64,000 bases of DNA, taken from Sphingobacteriales bacterium. GTDB lineage: Bacteria > Bacteroidota > Bacteroidia > Sphingobacteriales > Sphingobacteriaceae. The notes below the pieces were generated by a model. That model was not told the origin of the DNA. It saw only the letters and a program-made list of their open reading frames with translations, and did not search any database. The position numbers were made by a program, and so were the translations under genes. Of this stretch, positions 46,773 to 56,290 are shown piece after piece (position 1 is the first letter of the stretch; each line of letters begins with the position of its first letter). The stretch spans positions 1 through 64,000 of the forward strand of contig JAATFQ010000175.1 in the NCBI GenBank assembly GCA_015655115.1, read 5' to 3'.

Positions 46773-48347
46773 ATGGTAGAGGTAAGACCAGACGAAGTTT
46801 CGGCAATTATCAGGCAACAATTGTCGGGCTTCAAATCAGAAGCTGAACTTGAAGAAGTTGGTACCGTATTACAAGTGGGGGATGGTATTGCCCGTGTATA
46901 TGGTTTAACTAAAGTTCAATCAGGCGAGTTAGTTGAATTTGAAAACGGCTTGCAAGGTATTGTTTTGAACCTTGAAGAAGATAATGTTGGTGTGGTTTTA
47001 TTAGGCCCATCCAGCACGATTAAAGAAGGGGATACGATTAAACGTACTAAGAAAATCGCCTCTATCAGAGTTGGTGAAGGTATGTTAGGACGTGTTGTAA
47101 ATACTTTGGGCGAACCAATTGATGGCAAAGGCCCGATTCTTGGCGAGACTTATGAAATGCCGATCGAGCGTAAAGCTCCTGGGGTAATTTACCGTCAGCC
47201 GGTTAATGAGCCATTACAAACTGGTATCAAAGCTATTGATGCAATGATCCCTATCGGACGTGGTCAGCGTGAGCTGGTTATCGGCGACCGTCAGACTGGT
47301 AAGAGTGCGGTTTGTATCGATACGATTATCAACCAGAAAGAATTTTATGAAGCGGGAAATCCTGTTTTATGTATATATGTTGCCTGCGGCCAGAAAGCAA
47401 GTACAGTAGCAAACGTTGTCCGTACTTTAGAAGAGAATGGTGCAATGGCTTATACTGTTGTTGTTTCAGCCTCTGCGGCAGACCCTGCTCCATTGCAGTT
47501 TTATGCTCCTTTCTCTGGTGCCGCAATTGGTGAGTACTTCCGTGATACAGGTCGCCCTGCACTGATTGTTTATGATGATTTGTCTAAACAAGCTGTTGCT
47601 TATCGTGAAGTGTCATTGTTACTTCGTCGCCCACCGGGCCGTGAAGCTTATCCTGGAGACGTATTTTATCTGCACAGCCGTTTATTAGAGCGTGCAGCGA
47701 AAATCAACTCTAATGATGAGATTGCAAAAAATATGAACGACTTACCAGAGTCATTAAGAGCAATTGTAAAAGGTGGAGGTTCACTGACTGCATTGCCAAT
47801 TATTGAAACTCAGGCTGGTGACGTTTCCGCTTATATCCCTACTAACGTAATTTCAATTACTGACGGTCAGATATTCTTGGAATCTAACTTATTTAATGCA
47901 GGTGTTCGTCCGGCTATTAACGTAGGTATTTCGGTATCACGTGTTGGTGGTAACGCACAAATTAAATCAATGAAAAAGGTAGCTGGTACATTAAAATTAG
48001 ACCAGGCTCAATACCGTGAATTGGAGGCTTTCTCTAAGTTCGGATCTGATTTGGACGCGGCTACTAAATCTGTACTGGACAAAGGATCAAGAAACGTTGA
48101 GATCCTGAAACAAGGACAATTCTCGCCAATGACTGTTGAGAAACAGGTAGCGATTATATATGTTGGTACAAAAAACCTGATGCGTTCTGTTCCTGTGAAT
48201 AAGGTAAAGGAATTTGAGGCAGAATATGTACAGCAATTAGAATTACGTCACCCGCAAACTTTAGCTGCTTTAAAAGCCGGTAAACTGGATGATGAGATTA
48301 CAGGCGTATTAGAGGCTGTAGCTAAAGAATTAGCTGGTAAATACTAA
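46773..48347 (+). CDS. atpA: ATP synthase F1 subunit alpha
   Basis: 524 residues with the Walker [11 protein letters not shown], the [17 protein letters not shown] signature and the C-terminal helical domain. The length is normal. It is followed by atpG after 25 bp. The beta subunit gene is not in the window. Confidence 0.98.
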   Translation: MVEVRPDEVSAIIRQQLSGFKSEAELEEVGTVLQVGDGIARVYGLTKVQSGELVEFENGLQGIVLNLEEDNVGVVLLGPSSTIKEGDTIKRTKKIASIRVGEGMLGRVVNTLGEPIDGKGPILGETYEMPIERKAPGVIYRQPVNEPLQTGIKAIDAMIPIGRGQRELVIGDRQTGKSAVCIDTIINQKEFYEAGNPVLCIYVACGQKASTVANVVRTLEENGAMAYTVVVSASAADPAPLQFYAPFSGAAIGEYFRDTGRPALIVYDDLSKQAVAYREVSLLLRRPPGREAYPGDVFYLHSRLLERAAKINSNDEIAKNMNDLPESLRAIVKGGGSLTALPIIETQAGDVSAYIPTNVISITDGQIFLESNLFNAGVRPAINVGISVSRVGGNAQIKSMKKVAGTLKLDQAQYRELEAFSKFGSDLDAATKSVLDKGSRNVEILKQGQFSPMTVEKQVAIIYVGTKNLMRSVPVNKVKEFEAEYVQQLELRHPQTLAALKAGKLDDEITGVLEAVAKELAGKY

Positions 48348-48372
48348 GTAAAAAGGAGAAGACTAAAAGAGC

Positions 48373-49275
48373 ATGGCAAATTTAAAAGAAGTAAGAATTC
48401 GTATAGCATCGGTGCAATCTACGCAGCAGATTACCAAAGCCATGAAAATGGTTTCGGCAGCGAAGCTGAAACGTGCAACTAATGCTATTGTTCAGTTACG
48501 TCCGTATGCTACGAAGCTTAAAGAGATCTTAGCGAATCTTTCTGCTAGTCTGGAAGGATCTTCATCTCCTTATGTACAGGAACGCGAGCCCAATAAAGTG
48601 TTGATCGTTGTCGTATCGTCGAATCGTGGTTTAGCAGGTGCATTCAATATGAATGTAATCAAAGCTACAAATAACCTGATTACAGATAAATACACCGAAC
48701 AGTACAAAAAAGGAAACGTAAGTATTGTTGCTATTGGTAAAAAGGCTCATGATTTTTATGAAAAGCGTGGCTATAATGTTATTGGAAACAATAATGAACT
48801 TTACGCTGATTTAACTTTTGCTAATGTAACCAGCATTACAGAGGCAATCATGACTGGATTTAAAAAGGGAGACTTTGATAAAGTTGAAGTTGTTTATAAC
48901 CAGTTCAAGAATGCTGTTGTTCAAATCCTGACTACAGAACAGTTATTGCCATTGCCCAAAACTGCAATTGAACAGGCTGCTAAATCTGAAAATACAAAGG
49001 TTGCAAAAACACAGATCGATTATATCATTGAGCCTTCTGAAAAGGAGATCGTTGAGGAGTTGATACCAAAATCTATTAAAATTCAATTGTATAAAGCAGT
49101 ACTGGACTCTCATGCTTCAGAGCATGGTGCAAGGATGACTTCAATGGAGAAAGCAACGGAAAATGCCGGTGATCTAATCAAAGCATTGAAACTGTCTTAC
49201 AACCAGGCACGTCAGGCTGCCATTACTACTGAGCTTACAGAGATTGTGAGTGGTGCGGCAGCTCTTAACGGCTAA
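48373..49275 (+). CDS. atpG: ATP synthase F1 subunit gamma
   Basis: 300 residues. The N- and C-terminal helices of the central shaft are recognisable (ANLKEVRIRIASVQSTQQITKAMKMVSAAK; EHGARMTSMEKATENAGDLI ... SYNQARQAAITTEL). It is the last gene of the operon and ends 19 bp before a terminator. Confidence 0.97.
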   Translation: MANLKEVRIRIASVQSTQQITKAMKMVSAAKLKRATNAIVQLRPYATKLKEILANLSASLEGSSSPYVQEREPNKVLIVVVSSNRGLAGAFNMNVIKATNNLITDKYTEQYKKGNVSIVAIGKKAHDFYEKRGYNVIGNNNELYADLTFANVTSITEAIMTGFKKGDFDKVEVVYNQFKNAVVQILTTEQLLPLPKTAIEQAAKSENTKVAKTQIDYIIEPSEKEIVEELIPKSIKIQLYKAVLDSHASEHGARMTSMEKATENAGDLIKALKLSYNQARQAAITTELTEIVSGAAALNG

Positions 49276-49293
49276 GCATTCTAAACCTATAAT

Positions 49294-49328
49294 AAAGGCT
49301 CTTATCAATACTTGGTAAGGGCCTTTTT
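49294..49328 (+). terminator. Terminator after atpG
   Basis: AAAGGCTCTTATCAA pairs with TTGGTAAGGGCCTTT (about 15 bp with two G.U) around an ATAC-type loop, followed by a T run. It ends the ATP synthase operon without atpD/atpC. Confidence 0.85.
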
Positions 49329-49362
49329 ACATAGCGGCTATTTTTATCGCTTGCGTTTTATC

Positions 49363-49370
49363 TATTTTTG
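49363..49370 (+). promoter_or_regulatory. -7 element before the P4-type phosphatase gene
   Basis: TATTTTTG fits TAnnTTTG and lies 15 bp before the start codon, which would give a very short leader. No TTG lies at the -33 spacing. Confidence 0.4.
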
Positions 49371-49385
49371 TAGAAACATTAAGAT

Positions 49386-50171
49386 ATGAAACTCAAGATC
49401 ATCCCTGCGGTACTTACTTTACTTTCCCCAATATGCTTATTTGCACAAAGCAACCCACTGGCTGTAGCGGCTAAGGACTATACTATGGCAGTTGCATGGC
49501 AGCAGCATTCCGGAGAGTACCGCGCATTGTGTTTCCAGGCTTATAATTTTGCAAGACTCTCTTTAACGGAGCAGCTCAAATCTGCGGATACCATAAAACC
49601 GAAATGTGTAATTGTGGATATTGATGAGACTGTGCTTGATAATTCCCCTTTTCAGGGGTATGAACTGAAGAAAGGGGTAAGCTATGATTTGAAAGATTGG
49701 ACAGACTGGACGGGGAAGGCGGCCGCAGATACTGTCCCCGGAGCACTGAATTTTCTGAAGTATGCCGGATCACAGAAGGTCGAGACTTTTTATGTGAGCA
49801 ACCGCTCTGAACCTGAATACAAGGCAACATTGAAAAACCTCCAGCATTTTGGTTTTCCTGATGCTGATGAGGCGCACCTGATGGTGAAATCGACTACTTC
49901 TGACAAGGAGCCCCGTAGGCAAAAGATAATGGAGAAGTATACTATCCTGTTGCTTTGCGGCGATAACCTGAGCGATTTCTCCAATGTTTTCTACAGAGAA
50001 GGGAAGGATACCAAAGCTGAAGTAGGAAAGGCTATGGAAGATTTCGGGAGCCGTTTCATTGTATTGCCTAACCCAATGTACGGCGACTGGGAAAAGCTGC
50101 TTTATAAAGGAGAACATCTGGATGAAATGGAGAAATCAAAACAACGTACCGAGGGGCTAAAAGCGTATTAA
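49386..50171 (+). CDS. Exported acid phosphatase, 5'-nucleotidase lipoprotein e(P4) family
   Basis: 261 residues of the HAD superfamily class B/C phosphatases. A signal peptide ends near CLFAQ. The catalytic aspartates are in VDIDETVLDN (Asp78 and Asp80), with the second-motif region FYVSNRSE, a Lys in VKSTTSDKE and the acidic motif CGDNLSDF. The protein likely removes phosphate from nucleotides or small phosphoesters in the periplasm. It has no clear lipobox, unlike the e(P4) name. Confidence 0.9.
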   Translation: MKLKIIPAVLTLLSPICLFAQSNPLAVAAKDYTMAVAWQQHSGEYRALCFQAYNFARLSLTEQLKSADTIKPKCVIVDIDETVLDNSPFQGYELKKGVSYDLKDWTDWTGKAAADTVPGALNFLKYAGSQKVETFYVSNRSEPEYKATLKNLQHFGFPDADEAHLMVKSTTSDKEPRRQKIMEKYTILLLCGDNLSDFSNVFYREGKDTKAEVGKAMEDFGSRFIVLPNPMYGDWEKLLYKGEHLDEMEKSKQRTEGLKAY

Positions 50172-50228
50172 TAAGCGGGTAATTGAAATTATTCTCTACA
50201 GATCGTGCCGCTTTTATATAAATAATAT

Positions 50229-50236
50229 TAATTTTG
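50229..50236 (+). promoter_or_regulatory. -7 element before the 71-aa membrane protein
   Basis: TAATTTTG fits TAnnTTTG and lies 23 bp before ATG 50260. Confidence 0.4.
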
Positions 50237-50259
50237 TACAGCAATTAAAAAATAAACAA

Positions 50260-50475
50260 ATGGAGATAAACCCGAAACAAAATACTAAAAGCATGGAAAA
50301 TGCTAATCAGGCGTCAATATATAAATTATTGATTGTAGGTGTCGTAGTTAGCATGGTTGGGGTATATTTACGTTTCGCCTTTGATTCCAGTATGTTATCA
50401 CTTGTATCCTGGATAATTTTATTCTTAGGTGCATTTATCTGCTGTAAGGCAGTATTTAAAATCTTAGGATCCTAG
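50260..50475 (+). CDS. Small membrane protein, unknown function
   Basis: 71 residues with a polar N-terminus and two membrane helices (about 22-40 and 46-66, KLLIVGVVVSMVGVYLRF and MLSLVSWIILFLGAFICC). A start at the internal Met at 50293 would also be possible; the promoter position fits 50260. I do not recognise the family. It stands alone, followed by a 28-bp perfect hairpin. Confidence 0.7.
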   Translation: MEINPKQNTKSMENANQASIYKLLIVGVVVSMVGVYLRFAFDSSMLSLVSWIILFLGAFICCKAVFKILGS

Positions 50476-50480
50476 ATATT

Positions 50481-50554
50481 TAAAATACTCATAAATACTA
50501 AAAGCCTGGAATAGTTGATGCTATTGCAGGCTTTTAGTATTTATGAGTATTTTA
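50481..50554. terminator. 28-bp perfect hairpin between the small membrane protein and ruvC
   Basis: The arm at 50481-50508 is the exact reverse complement of 50527-50554, extended inward by AATAG/CTATT after one mismatch, with a loop TTGATG. The right arm overlaps the ruvC stop codon. The poly-A/T ends allow termination in both directions. Confidence 0.8.
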
Positions 50555-51115
50555 TTTTAATCTTTTCTGATTGTCCTTGGCAAAGGCAGCCCAGCCAGAA
50601 TATGATTTGCCGCTACCGCTTGTGCTCACCCGCTGAAATGAATGGCATACTGCCACTGCAAGTCCGTCAGTAGCATCTAAAAATTCGGGTGTCTCTTTAA
50701 AGTTCAATAACCGCTGCAGCATAGCTGCAACCTGCTCTTTACCGGCGCTGCCGTTCCCTGTAATAGCTTGTTTGACTTTCCGCGGTGCATATTCAGTAAT
50801 TGGGATATCCCTCGACAGAGCGGCTGCCATAGCGATTCCCTGGGCTCTGCCTAATTTCAGCATTACCTGGATGTTCTTTCCATAAAACGGAGCTTCAAGT
50901 GCAACTACATCGGGCTTATATTCATCAACCAATCCCACGGTTTTTGCGAAAATCCGTTGCAGCTTTAGAAAGTGGTCGTCTAAATGGTCCATGCGCACAA
51001 TGCCCATGGTGATCAGTTCTATCTTACTCCCCTTTTCTAAAATAACCCCATATCCCATGATAGATGTTCCCGGATCTATGCCCATGATCACTCTTTCCTT
51101 TTTTTCAGCCAACAT
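50552..51115 (-). CDS. ruvC: Holliday junction resolvase RuvC
   Basis: 187 residues of the RNase-H-fold resolvase. The first catalytic Asp is in IMGIDPGTSIMGYG (Asp14). Conserved ALEAPFYGKNIQVMLKLGRAQG and the late acidic site DATDGLAVAVCH are present. It cuts Holliday junctions in recombination with RuvAB, which are not adjacent. Translation might start at Met11, but 51115 is kept. Confidence 0.95.
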   Translation of the reverse strand: MLAEKKERVIMGIDPGTSIMGYGVILEKGSKIELITMGIVRMDHLDDHFLKLQRIFAKTVGLVDEYKPDVVALEAPFYGKNIQVMLKLGRAQGIAMAAALSRDIPITEYAPRKVKQAITGNGSAGKEQVAAMLQRLLNFKETPEFLDATDGLAVAVCHSFQRVSTSGSGKSYSGWAAFAKDNQKRLK

Positions 51116-51161
51116 AAAACAATATTAAGCATATTTGCACAGAGTAAAAGCATAAAAAAAA

Positions 51162-52139
51162 TTGTTAGCTAAGCATAAGGTATTATTTTCTTATTTTCTG
51201 AAATTTGCGATAGTCATCTTTGCATTCTGGTTTATCTATGATAAACTATCTAATAACAATAACCTCAAAGATTTTAAGCATATCCTCGAAGGAATTCCGG
51301 CAACTCAAATTACTGTGGTACTAACTGTCGTAGTGGTGCTGATGCTGGTTAACTGGGGATTGGAATGCCTGAAGTGGAAGAGGCTATTGCGACAGATTGA
51401 GCGGATTTCTTTATGGCAAGCTGTGGCATCTGTTTTCTGCGGACTCACCTGGGCGGTATTTACGCCCAACAGAATAGGTGAGTATGGTGGACGGGTATTC
51501 TTCCTGTCTTCAAAAAGGCGGATCATTGGGATTGTTGCTATGGCGGTTGGAAACATCGGGCAGATGGTGCTGACAAATATTTTTGGCGCTATAGCACTTT
51601 GCATATTTATCTATCGGTTTGTAGGTCTTGATTACCGGTTAAACTATGCACTTATTATATTATCTGTCATGTTCTGCCTGTTTTTTATCATTTTCTTTTT
51701 TAATATACGCTGGCTTAACGGTCTGTTGCTATCCATGCGCTTTACCCGTAAATACAAGAAGTTTTACAGCATATTAGGGCGGTATCAAAAAAACGAGCTT
51801 TTGAAGATTCTTTTATTTTGCCTGGCACGTTATGTCGTTTTTAGTACGCAGTATTTCATCATGTTTTATTGGTTAATTCCAGACATTCATTATCTCGATA
51901 TTTTGATGATGGTCTGCATTTTATTTTTTGTACAATCTACCTTACCATCATTAGATTTATTTGATATTGGTGTAAGGAGTGTAACTGCCTCTTATTTTTT
52001 TAGCTTTGTAACCCATCAGGATGTAGCAGTCATAGCATGTACCGCCAGTATCTGGCTGATAAATATTATTATTCCTGCTATATTAGGTTCATATTTTGTC
52101 TTTAAATTAAATTTTTTTGGAAGTCTGCAGCGTCGTTAG
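51162..52139 (+). CDS. Lysylphosphatidylglycerol synthase TM region/UPF0104-like protein
   Basis: 325 residues with about eight membrane helices and the FTPNRIGEYGGRVFFLS motif of the UPF0104/AglD/MprF-flippase-like family. The start is a TTG at 51162; an in-frame stop lies three codons upstream, so no earlier start is possible. The family includes putative lipid flippases. The next gene, a glycosyltransferase, overlaps its end by 23 bases, which suggests that the two work together on a lipid-linked sugar, an inference. Confidence 0.82.
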   Translation: MLAKHKVLFSYFLKFAIVIFAFWFIYDKLSNNNNLKDFKHILEGIPATQITVVLTVVVVLMLVNWGLECLKWKRLLRQIERISLWQAVASVFCGLTWAVFTPNRIGEYGGRVFFLSSKRRIIGIVAMAVGNIGQMVLTNIFGAIALCIFIYRFVGLDYRLNYALIILSVMFCLFFIIFFFNIRWLNGLLLSMRFTRKYKKFYSILGRYQKNELLKILLFCLARYVVFSTQYFIMFYWLIPDIHYLDILMMVCILFFVQSTLPSLDLFDIGVRSVTASYFFSFVTHQDVAVIACTASIWLINIIIPAILGSYFVFKLNFFGSLQRR

Positions 52140-53253
52140 TTACCTATCATTATTTTTAACCATTATATATCTGGCTGTTGTGATCTCTTTTATCAGAGGC
52201 TGGCACCGTTTAATCCCATTTCAATATCAACCAGCAACAGCGTCTACTTCTGTATCCATCATTGTTGCGGCACGTAATGAAGCGCTTAAAATTCACGAGA
52301 CTATTGAGGCCTTACTGGCACAGGATTTTCCTAAGGAACTCGTAGAGATTATTTTTATAGACGACCATTCCACAGATGATACTGCCGGAATCATCAGGTG
52401 TTTTGCTGCTCAGGGAGTAAAGCTGATTTCCTTAAAAGAAGACAGGGCTTTGAATTCTTATAAAAAGAAAGCTATACAGACTGCCATTGCAGGAGCAAGC
52501 GGAAAATTGATTATTACTACAGATGCGGACTGCCGGATGGGTATAAACTGGTTGAAGACTATAGTGTCTTTTTATGAAAAGCATAACTATAAAATGATTT
52601 CGTCGCCTGTGGCATACGACCAGGAACAGAGTTTCTTTGAAAGATCACAGTCGCTCGAGTTTTTATACCTTATCGGTTTAGGAGCCTCAACTATTGGAAA
52701 TGGCAAGCCTTCAACATGTAACGGTGCAAACTTAGCTTATGAGAGGGACGCTTTTTACGAAGTGGGAGGGTTCCAGGGAATAGATGATCTTGCATCGGGA
52801 GATGATGAGCTGTTGCTTCATAAAATAGCAGCCCGTTATGATGGCCATATCGGATTTCTTAAAAACCGCGATGCCATAGTATATACTCATGCTAAACCTA
52901 CGCTTGCAGAATTTATTCAGCAGCGCAAGCGATGGGCTTCAAAAAGTACGCGTTATAAAAATAAAGCCATTATTGTGCTTGGTGTTTTTATCTGGTTCTT
53001 TAATGTAAGTATTTTGCTGAATCTGCTGGCGGGGATCTTCCTGATCGCTTATCTTAAAATAGCATTACTCCAGCTGATATTTAAAATTGCTATTGAATTG
53101 ATATTCCTGGTCGATGTGACCGGATTTGCTAAAAGAAGAAGTCTGCTCGTTCTCCTGCCTCTACTGAATGTTTTTCATGTGCTGTATATTATCTATATTG
53201 GCATAGCAGGAAATTCAGGTAAATACAACTGGAAGGGTAGAATGGTTAGATAA
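52117..53253 (+). CDS. Family 2 glycosyltransferase, membrane-anchored
   Basis: 378 residues. A first helix (about 5-27) precedes a GT2 domain (VSIIVAARNEALKIHETI; FIDDHSTDDT; TDADCRMG; YEVGGFQGIDDLASGDDELL; QRKRWASKS) and two to four helices at the C-terminus. The motifs are those of inverting GT-A enzymes. The start is a TTG at 52117 inside the flippase-like gene; no ATG lies upstream of the first helix. The next gene begins at its stop codon (1-base overlap). Confidence 0.9.
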   Translation: MEVCSVVSYLSLFLTIIYLAVVISFIRGWHRLIPFQYQPATASTSVSIIVAARNEALKIHETIEALLAQDFPKELVEIIFIDDHSTDDTAGIIRCFAAQGVKLISLKEDRALNSYKKKAIQTAIAGASGKLIITTDADCRMGINWLKTIVSFYEKHNYKMISSPVAYDQEQSFFERSQSLEFLYLIGLGASTIGNGKPSTCNGANLAYERDAFYEVGGFQGIDDLASGDDELLLHKIAARYDGHIGFLKNRDAIVYTHAKPTLAEFIQQRKRWASKSTRYKNKAIIVLGVFIWFFNVSILLNLLAGIFLIAYLKIALLQLIFKIAIELIFLVDVTGFAKRRSLLVLLPLLNVFHVLYIIYIGIAGNSGKYNWKGRMVR

Positions 53254-54362
53254 TGGAGAAAAGCAATAGTCCGACGAGAAAAATATGGATTAAGTTTAAG
53301 CGGAACAAGCTTGCTTTGGGAGGACTTGTATTCCTGATTTTATTGTTGTTAATGGCTGTTTCAGGGTACCTGATTACACCCGATCAAACGCCAATGGCAA
53401 ATACGATGCATTTACAGTTGAGCAATAAAAAGCCGGGGAGGACATTTAACTTTTTAATTATCAGTACTAATCCCTCTGTCAGGAAGGTAAACCTGTTTGA
53501 AAAAATGATCTATGGTCAGGAGGTTGCTTTTAAGAGTATCCCTATCAGCAGCTACAGGATTTCCGGAAATCAGCTCATGGTCAGAGAATACATAGGAGAC
53601 GACGAGCAAGCTGTTGAAAGCAGCTACCCTGCAGGAACTCATCCGCAGGAATTTATCCATACCCATATTTATAAGCAGACATTTTTATTCGGTACGGATG
53701 GATATGGCCGTGACTTACTTAGCAGGATGATCATCGGCATCCGCGTTTCACTTTCAGTGGGACTGATGGCTGTACTGATTTCTATCAGTATAGGTATTAC
53801 CCTTGGGGCTATCGCGGGTTACTTTGGTGGCAAAGCTGATATATTTATCAGCTGGCTCATGAATGTGATCTGGTCGCTCCCTTCCTTGTTGCTGGTTATT
53901 GCAATTTCATTTGCCTTAGGAAAAGGATTCTGGCAAATATTTATTGCGGTGGGGCTTTCTACCTGGGTAGATGTTGCCAGGCTTGTGCGCGGGCAGGTGA
54001 TGGCTTTAAAGGAAGTAGAATTTGTGGAGGCGGCCAAATCTCTCGGATTTTCATCGCCGCGCATTATCATCAAACATATCCTGCCTAATATCGCCGGTCC
54101 TGTACTTGTGATGGCTTCGGCAAACTTTGCCTCAGCCATACTTTTAGAAACTGGTCTAAGTTTTCTGGGATTTGGTGCACAGCCTCCTATGCCAAGCTGG
54201 GGTGGGATGATTAAAGAAAACTATGGCTATATCATTATGGATGCGGCCTATCTGGCCATATTCCCGGGTATGGCAATTATGTTAACAGTTTATGCGTTTA
54301 ATTTAATTGCTATGGGCCTGCAGGATGTATTTGATGTAAAATCTCAAAATACTACTATCTGA
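53253..54362 (+). CDS. ABC transporter permease, OppC/DppC type
   Basis: 369 residues. One helix near the N-terminus (about 18-37), a periplasmic stretch of about 110 residues, then five helices with the permease core ([21 protein letters not shown]) and an EAA loop ([24 protein letters not shown]). The family imports peptides or nickel. It is longer than usual (about 300) because of the periplasmic insert. No OppB, ATPase or binding-protein gene lies nearby, so its partners must be elsewhere. Confidence 0.88.
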   Translation: MEKSNSPTRKIWIKFKRNKLALGGLVFLILLLLMAVSGYLITPDQTPMANTMHLQLSNKKPGRTFNFLIISTNPSVRKVNLFEKMIYGQEVAFKSIPISSYRISGNQLMVREYIGDDEQAVESSYPAGTHPQEFIHTHIYKQTFLFGTDGYGRDLLSRMIIGIRVSLSVGLMAVLISISIGITLGAIAGYFGGKADIFISWLMNVIWSLPSLLLVIAISFALGKGFWQIFIAVGLSTWVDVARLVRGQVMALKEVEFVEAAKSLGFSSPRIIIKHILPNIAGPVLVMASANFASAILLETGLSFLGFGAQPPMPSWGGMIKENYGYIIMDAAYLAIFPGMAIMLTVYAFNLIAMGLQDVFDVKSQNTTI

Positions 54363-54390
54363 TTTATTACATAATTTATTAAATTGCCAA

Positions 54391-55008
54391 ATGTTATTGA
54401 ACTGTTATCAACTGGAATTTTTAGAAGCAGGGTGTGATGAAGCAGGAAGAGGCTGTTTAGCCGGGCCTGTGTATGCTGCAGCTGTAATTTTACCTGCAGA
54501 TTTTTTGGCCGGAGAATTAAATGACTCGAAACAAGTTACACATAAGCAACGGGTAGCCCTAAGGCACATCATAGAAAAAGAGGCAATAGCCTGGGCTGTA
54601 GCCTCCGTAGACAATAATGAAATCGACGAAATCAATATACTCAATGCTTCTTTTCTGGCGATGCACAGGGCAGTAGAAAAACTGAAAATCCAGCCTCAGT
54701 ATTTAAGTATAGATGGAAACCGTTTCAAACAATATCCCGGTATTCCACATGCGTGTATTGTTAAAGGAGATGGGAAATACTTGAATATCGCTGCTGCCTC
54801 AATTCTGGCAAAAACACACCGTGATGAATACATGGACAACCTTTCTGTTGAATACCCTGTATACCAATGGCATCAGAATAAAGGTTACCCTACCAAAGTG
54901 CATCGGCTGGCAGCAATAGAACATGGTATAACTCCTTTTCACCGTAAAACTTTTAACCTTAGTGATCCAGGGCTTGTTCTTGTCTCAGATCTGGAGGGTA
55001 ATCAGTAA
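54391..55008 (+). CDS. rnhB: Ribonuclease HII
   Basis: 205 residues. The catalytic DEAGRG motif (Asp16, Glu17) is at [18 protein letters not shown], with a later YLSIDGNRF and [22 protein letters not shown]. It removes ribonucleotides from DNA-RNA hybrids. The length is normal. It follows the permease by 28 bp. Confidence 0.96.
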   Translation: MLLNCYQLEFLEAGCDEAGRGCLAGPVYAAAVILPADFLAGELNDSKQVTHKQRVALRHIIEKEAIAWAVASVDNNEIDEINILNASFLAMHRAVEKLKIQPQYLSIDGNRFKQYPGIPHACIVKGDGKYLNIAAASILAKTHRDEYMDNLSVEYPVYQWHQNKGYPTKVHRLAAIEHGITPFHRKTFNLSDPGLVLVSDLEGNQ

Positions 55009-55045
55009 TTTTTCGTGCAATTTAAATAGTAATTTTCATACAAAT

Positions 55046-56248
55046 TTGAAAGCTTTAATACTAACTAACAGAGTTCCTTTTCCACCCAACAGCGGCTATC
55101 CTATTGTGGTTTATAATACTATAAATGGGCTGTTAAAATTGGGTGTAGAGATTACTTTGTTTAGTATCAACACGAATAAACATAATGTTGACATAGACGA
55201 TATCTACGATCCTGTATATGAGAAGATCAAATTTTATTCTTTTGATATCGATACAGATGTAAATCTCTGGGGTGCTTTTTTTAATATTTTTTCTAATGAA
55301 TCTTACAATGTGTCGCGTTTTTACGATGAAAATGCAGCTAAATTGCTTGAAAATATTCTCCGTGAAAGTGAATTTGATATCATTCAGTTTGAAGGGCTGC
55401 ATGTTGTGCCTTATCTCGATGTAGTTAAGCATTACAGTAAGGCAAAGCTTATCTACCGTGCGCATAATGTTTTGTTTGATGTATGGGAAAGACTGGCCAA
55501 CTCTGAGCGGTTTACACCCCGGCGTCACTATCTTCATTTCCTCGCGCGCAGACTGAAGGTGTATGAGACAGAGCAGATCAATCGTTTTCATCAGATTTTT
55601 GCGATCAGCGAGCAGGACAGGCAGAGCATTCTTCAGTTTGGTTGCGAAACCTGTCTGGATGTTTTTCCTGTGGCACTGGATCTGGATAAATATGTGATTG
55701 ATAAAACTAAAACAAGCTTTCCTACGCTATTTCATTTAGGAGCTATGGACTGGCGTCCGAATAAAGAAGGACTGGAATGGTTTATAGACGAAATATGGCC
55801 CGACATTGAAAAGCTGAATTCTGAACTCCGGTTTTATATCGCCGGGAAATCTATGCCCGAACATTTTTATGAGTACGACTCGGATAACCTTGTAGTAGAA
55901 GGAGAGGTTCTTGATGCCATAGAATTTATCAATTCCAAAGCAATAATGATAGTGCCAATCTTGTCAGGCAGCGGCATGCGGGTAAAGATTATTGAGGGGA
56001 TGGCCATGAAGAAATGTATCATCGCTACCAGCTATGCCGCCGAGGGGATTAATTGTAAAAATGGTAAAGATATCCTGATTGCGAATACTAAAGACGAGTT
56101 TTACAGATCAATTTTACAATGTATTACACACCCCAACCGCTGGCATGAAATAGGTGAGAATGCGCGAAAAACCGCAGAAAGGGATCATAATATATCCTCC
56201 AGTTCAGAAAGGATGCTAAGTGTTTATCACCGATTAGTAAATGGCTAA
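55046..56248 (+). CDS. Family 4-like glycosyltransferase
   Basis: About 400 residues from TTG 55046 (MKALILTNRVPFPPNSGYPIV), which gives the typical GT-B N-terminus. The ORF-track start 54962 would overlap rnhB by 47 bp and add an unlike leader. The C-terminal half has LGAMDWRPNKEGLEWF and the retaining-GT motif region VPILSGSGMRVKIIEGMAMKKCIIATSYAAEGI. Its acceptor is unknown. It is near other envelope sugar genes. Confidence 0.85.
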   Translation: MKALILTNRVPFPPNSGYPIVVYNTINGLLKLGVEITLFSINTNKHNVDIDDIYDPVYEKIKFYSFDIDTDVNLWGAFFNIFSNESYNVSRFYDENAAKLLENILRESEFDIIQFEGLHVVPYLDVVKHYSKAKLIYRAHNVLFDVWERLANSERFTPRRHYLHFLARRLKVYETEQINRFHQIFAISEQDRQSILQFGCETCLDVFPVALDLDKYVIDKTKTSFPTLFHLGAMDWRPNKEGLEWFIDEIWPDIEKLNSELRFYIAGKSMPEHFYEYDSDNLVVEGEVLDAIEFINSKAIMIVPILSGSGMRVKIIEGMAMKKCIIATSYAAEGINCKNGKDILIANTKDEFYRSILQCITHPNRWHEIGENARKTAERDHNISSSSERMLSVYHRLVNG

Positions 56249-56256
56249 ATTTTATG

Positions 56257-56264
56257 TACTTTTG
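56257..56264 (+). promoter_or_regulatory. -7 element before gcvT
   Basis: TACTTTTG, inside TGTACTTTTG followed by CCCTCGA, lies 26 bp before the gcvT start. Almost the same 17 bases occur before hemD (30732-30751). Confidence 0.5.
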
Positions 56265-56290
56265 CCCTCGATTTTTAAGCGCAACAGCAC

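Noticed and set aside
54962-55045. Extended start of the GT4 gene inside rnhB
   Set aside because: The added leader has no family similarity and would overlap rnhB by 47 bases; TTG 55046 gives the normal N-terminus.
55133-55591. 152-residue - strand ORF inside the GT4 gene
   Set aside because: Opposite-strand shadow of a convincing glycosyltransferase.
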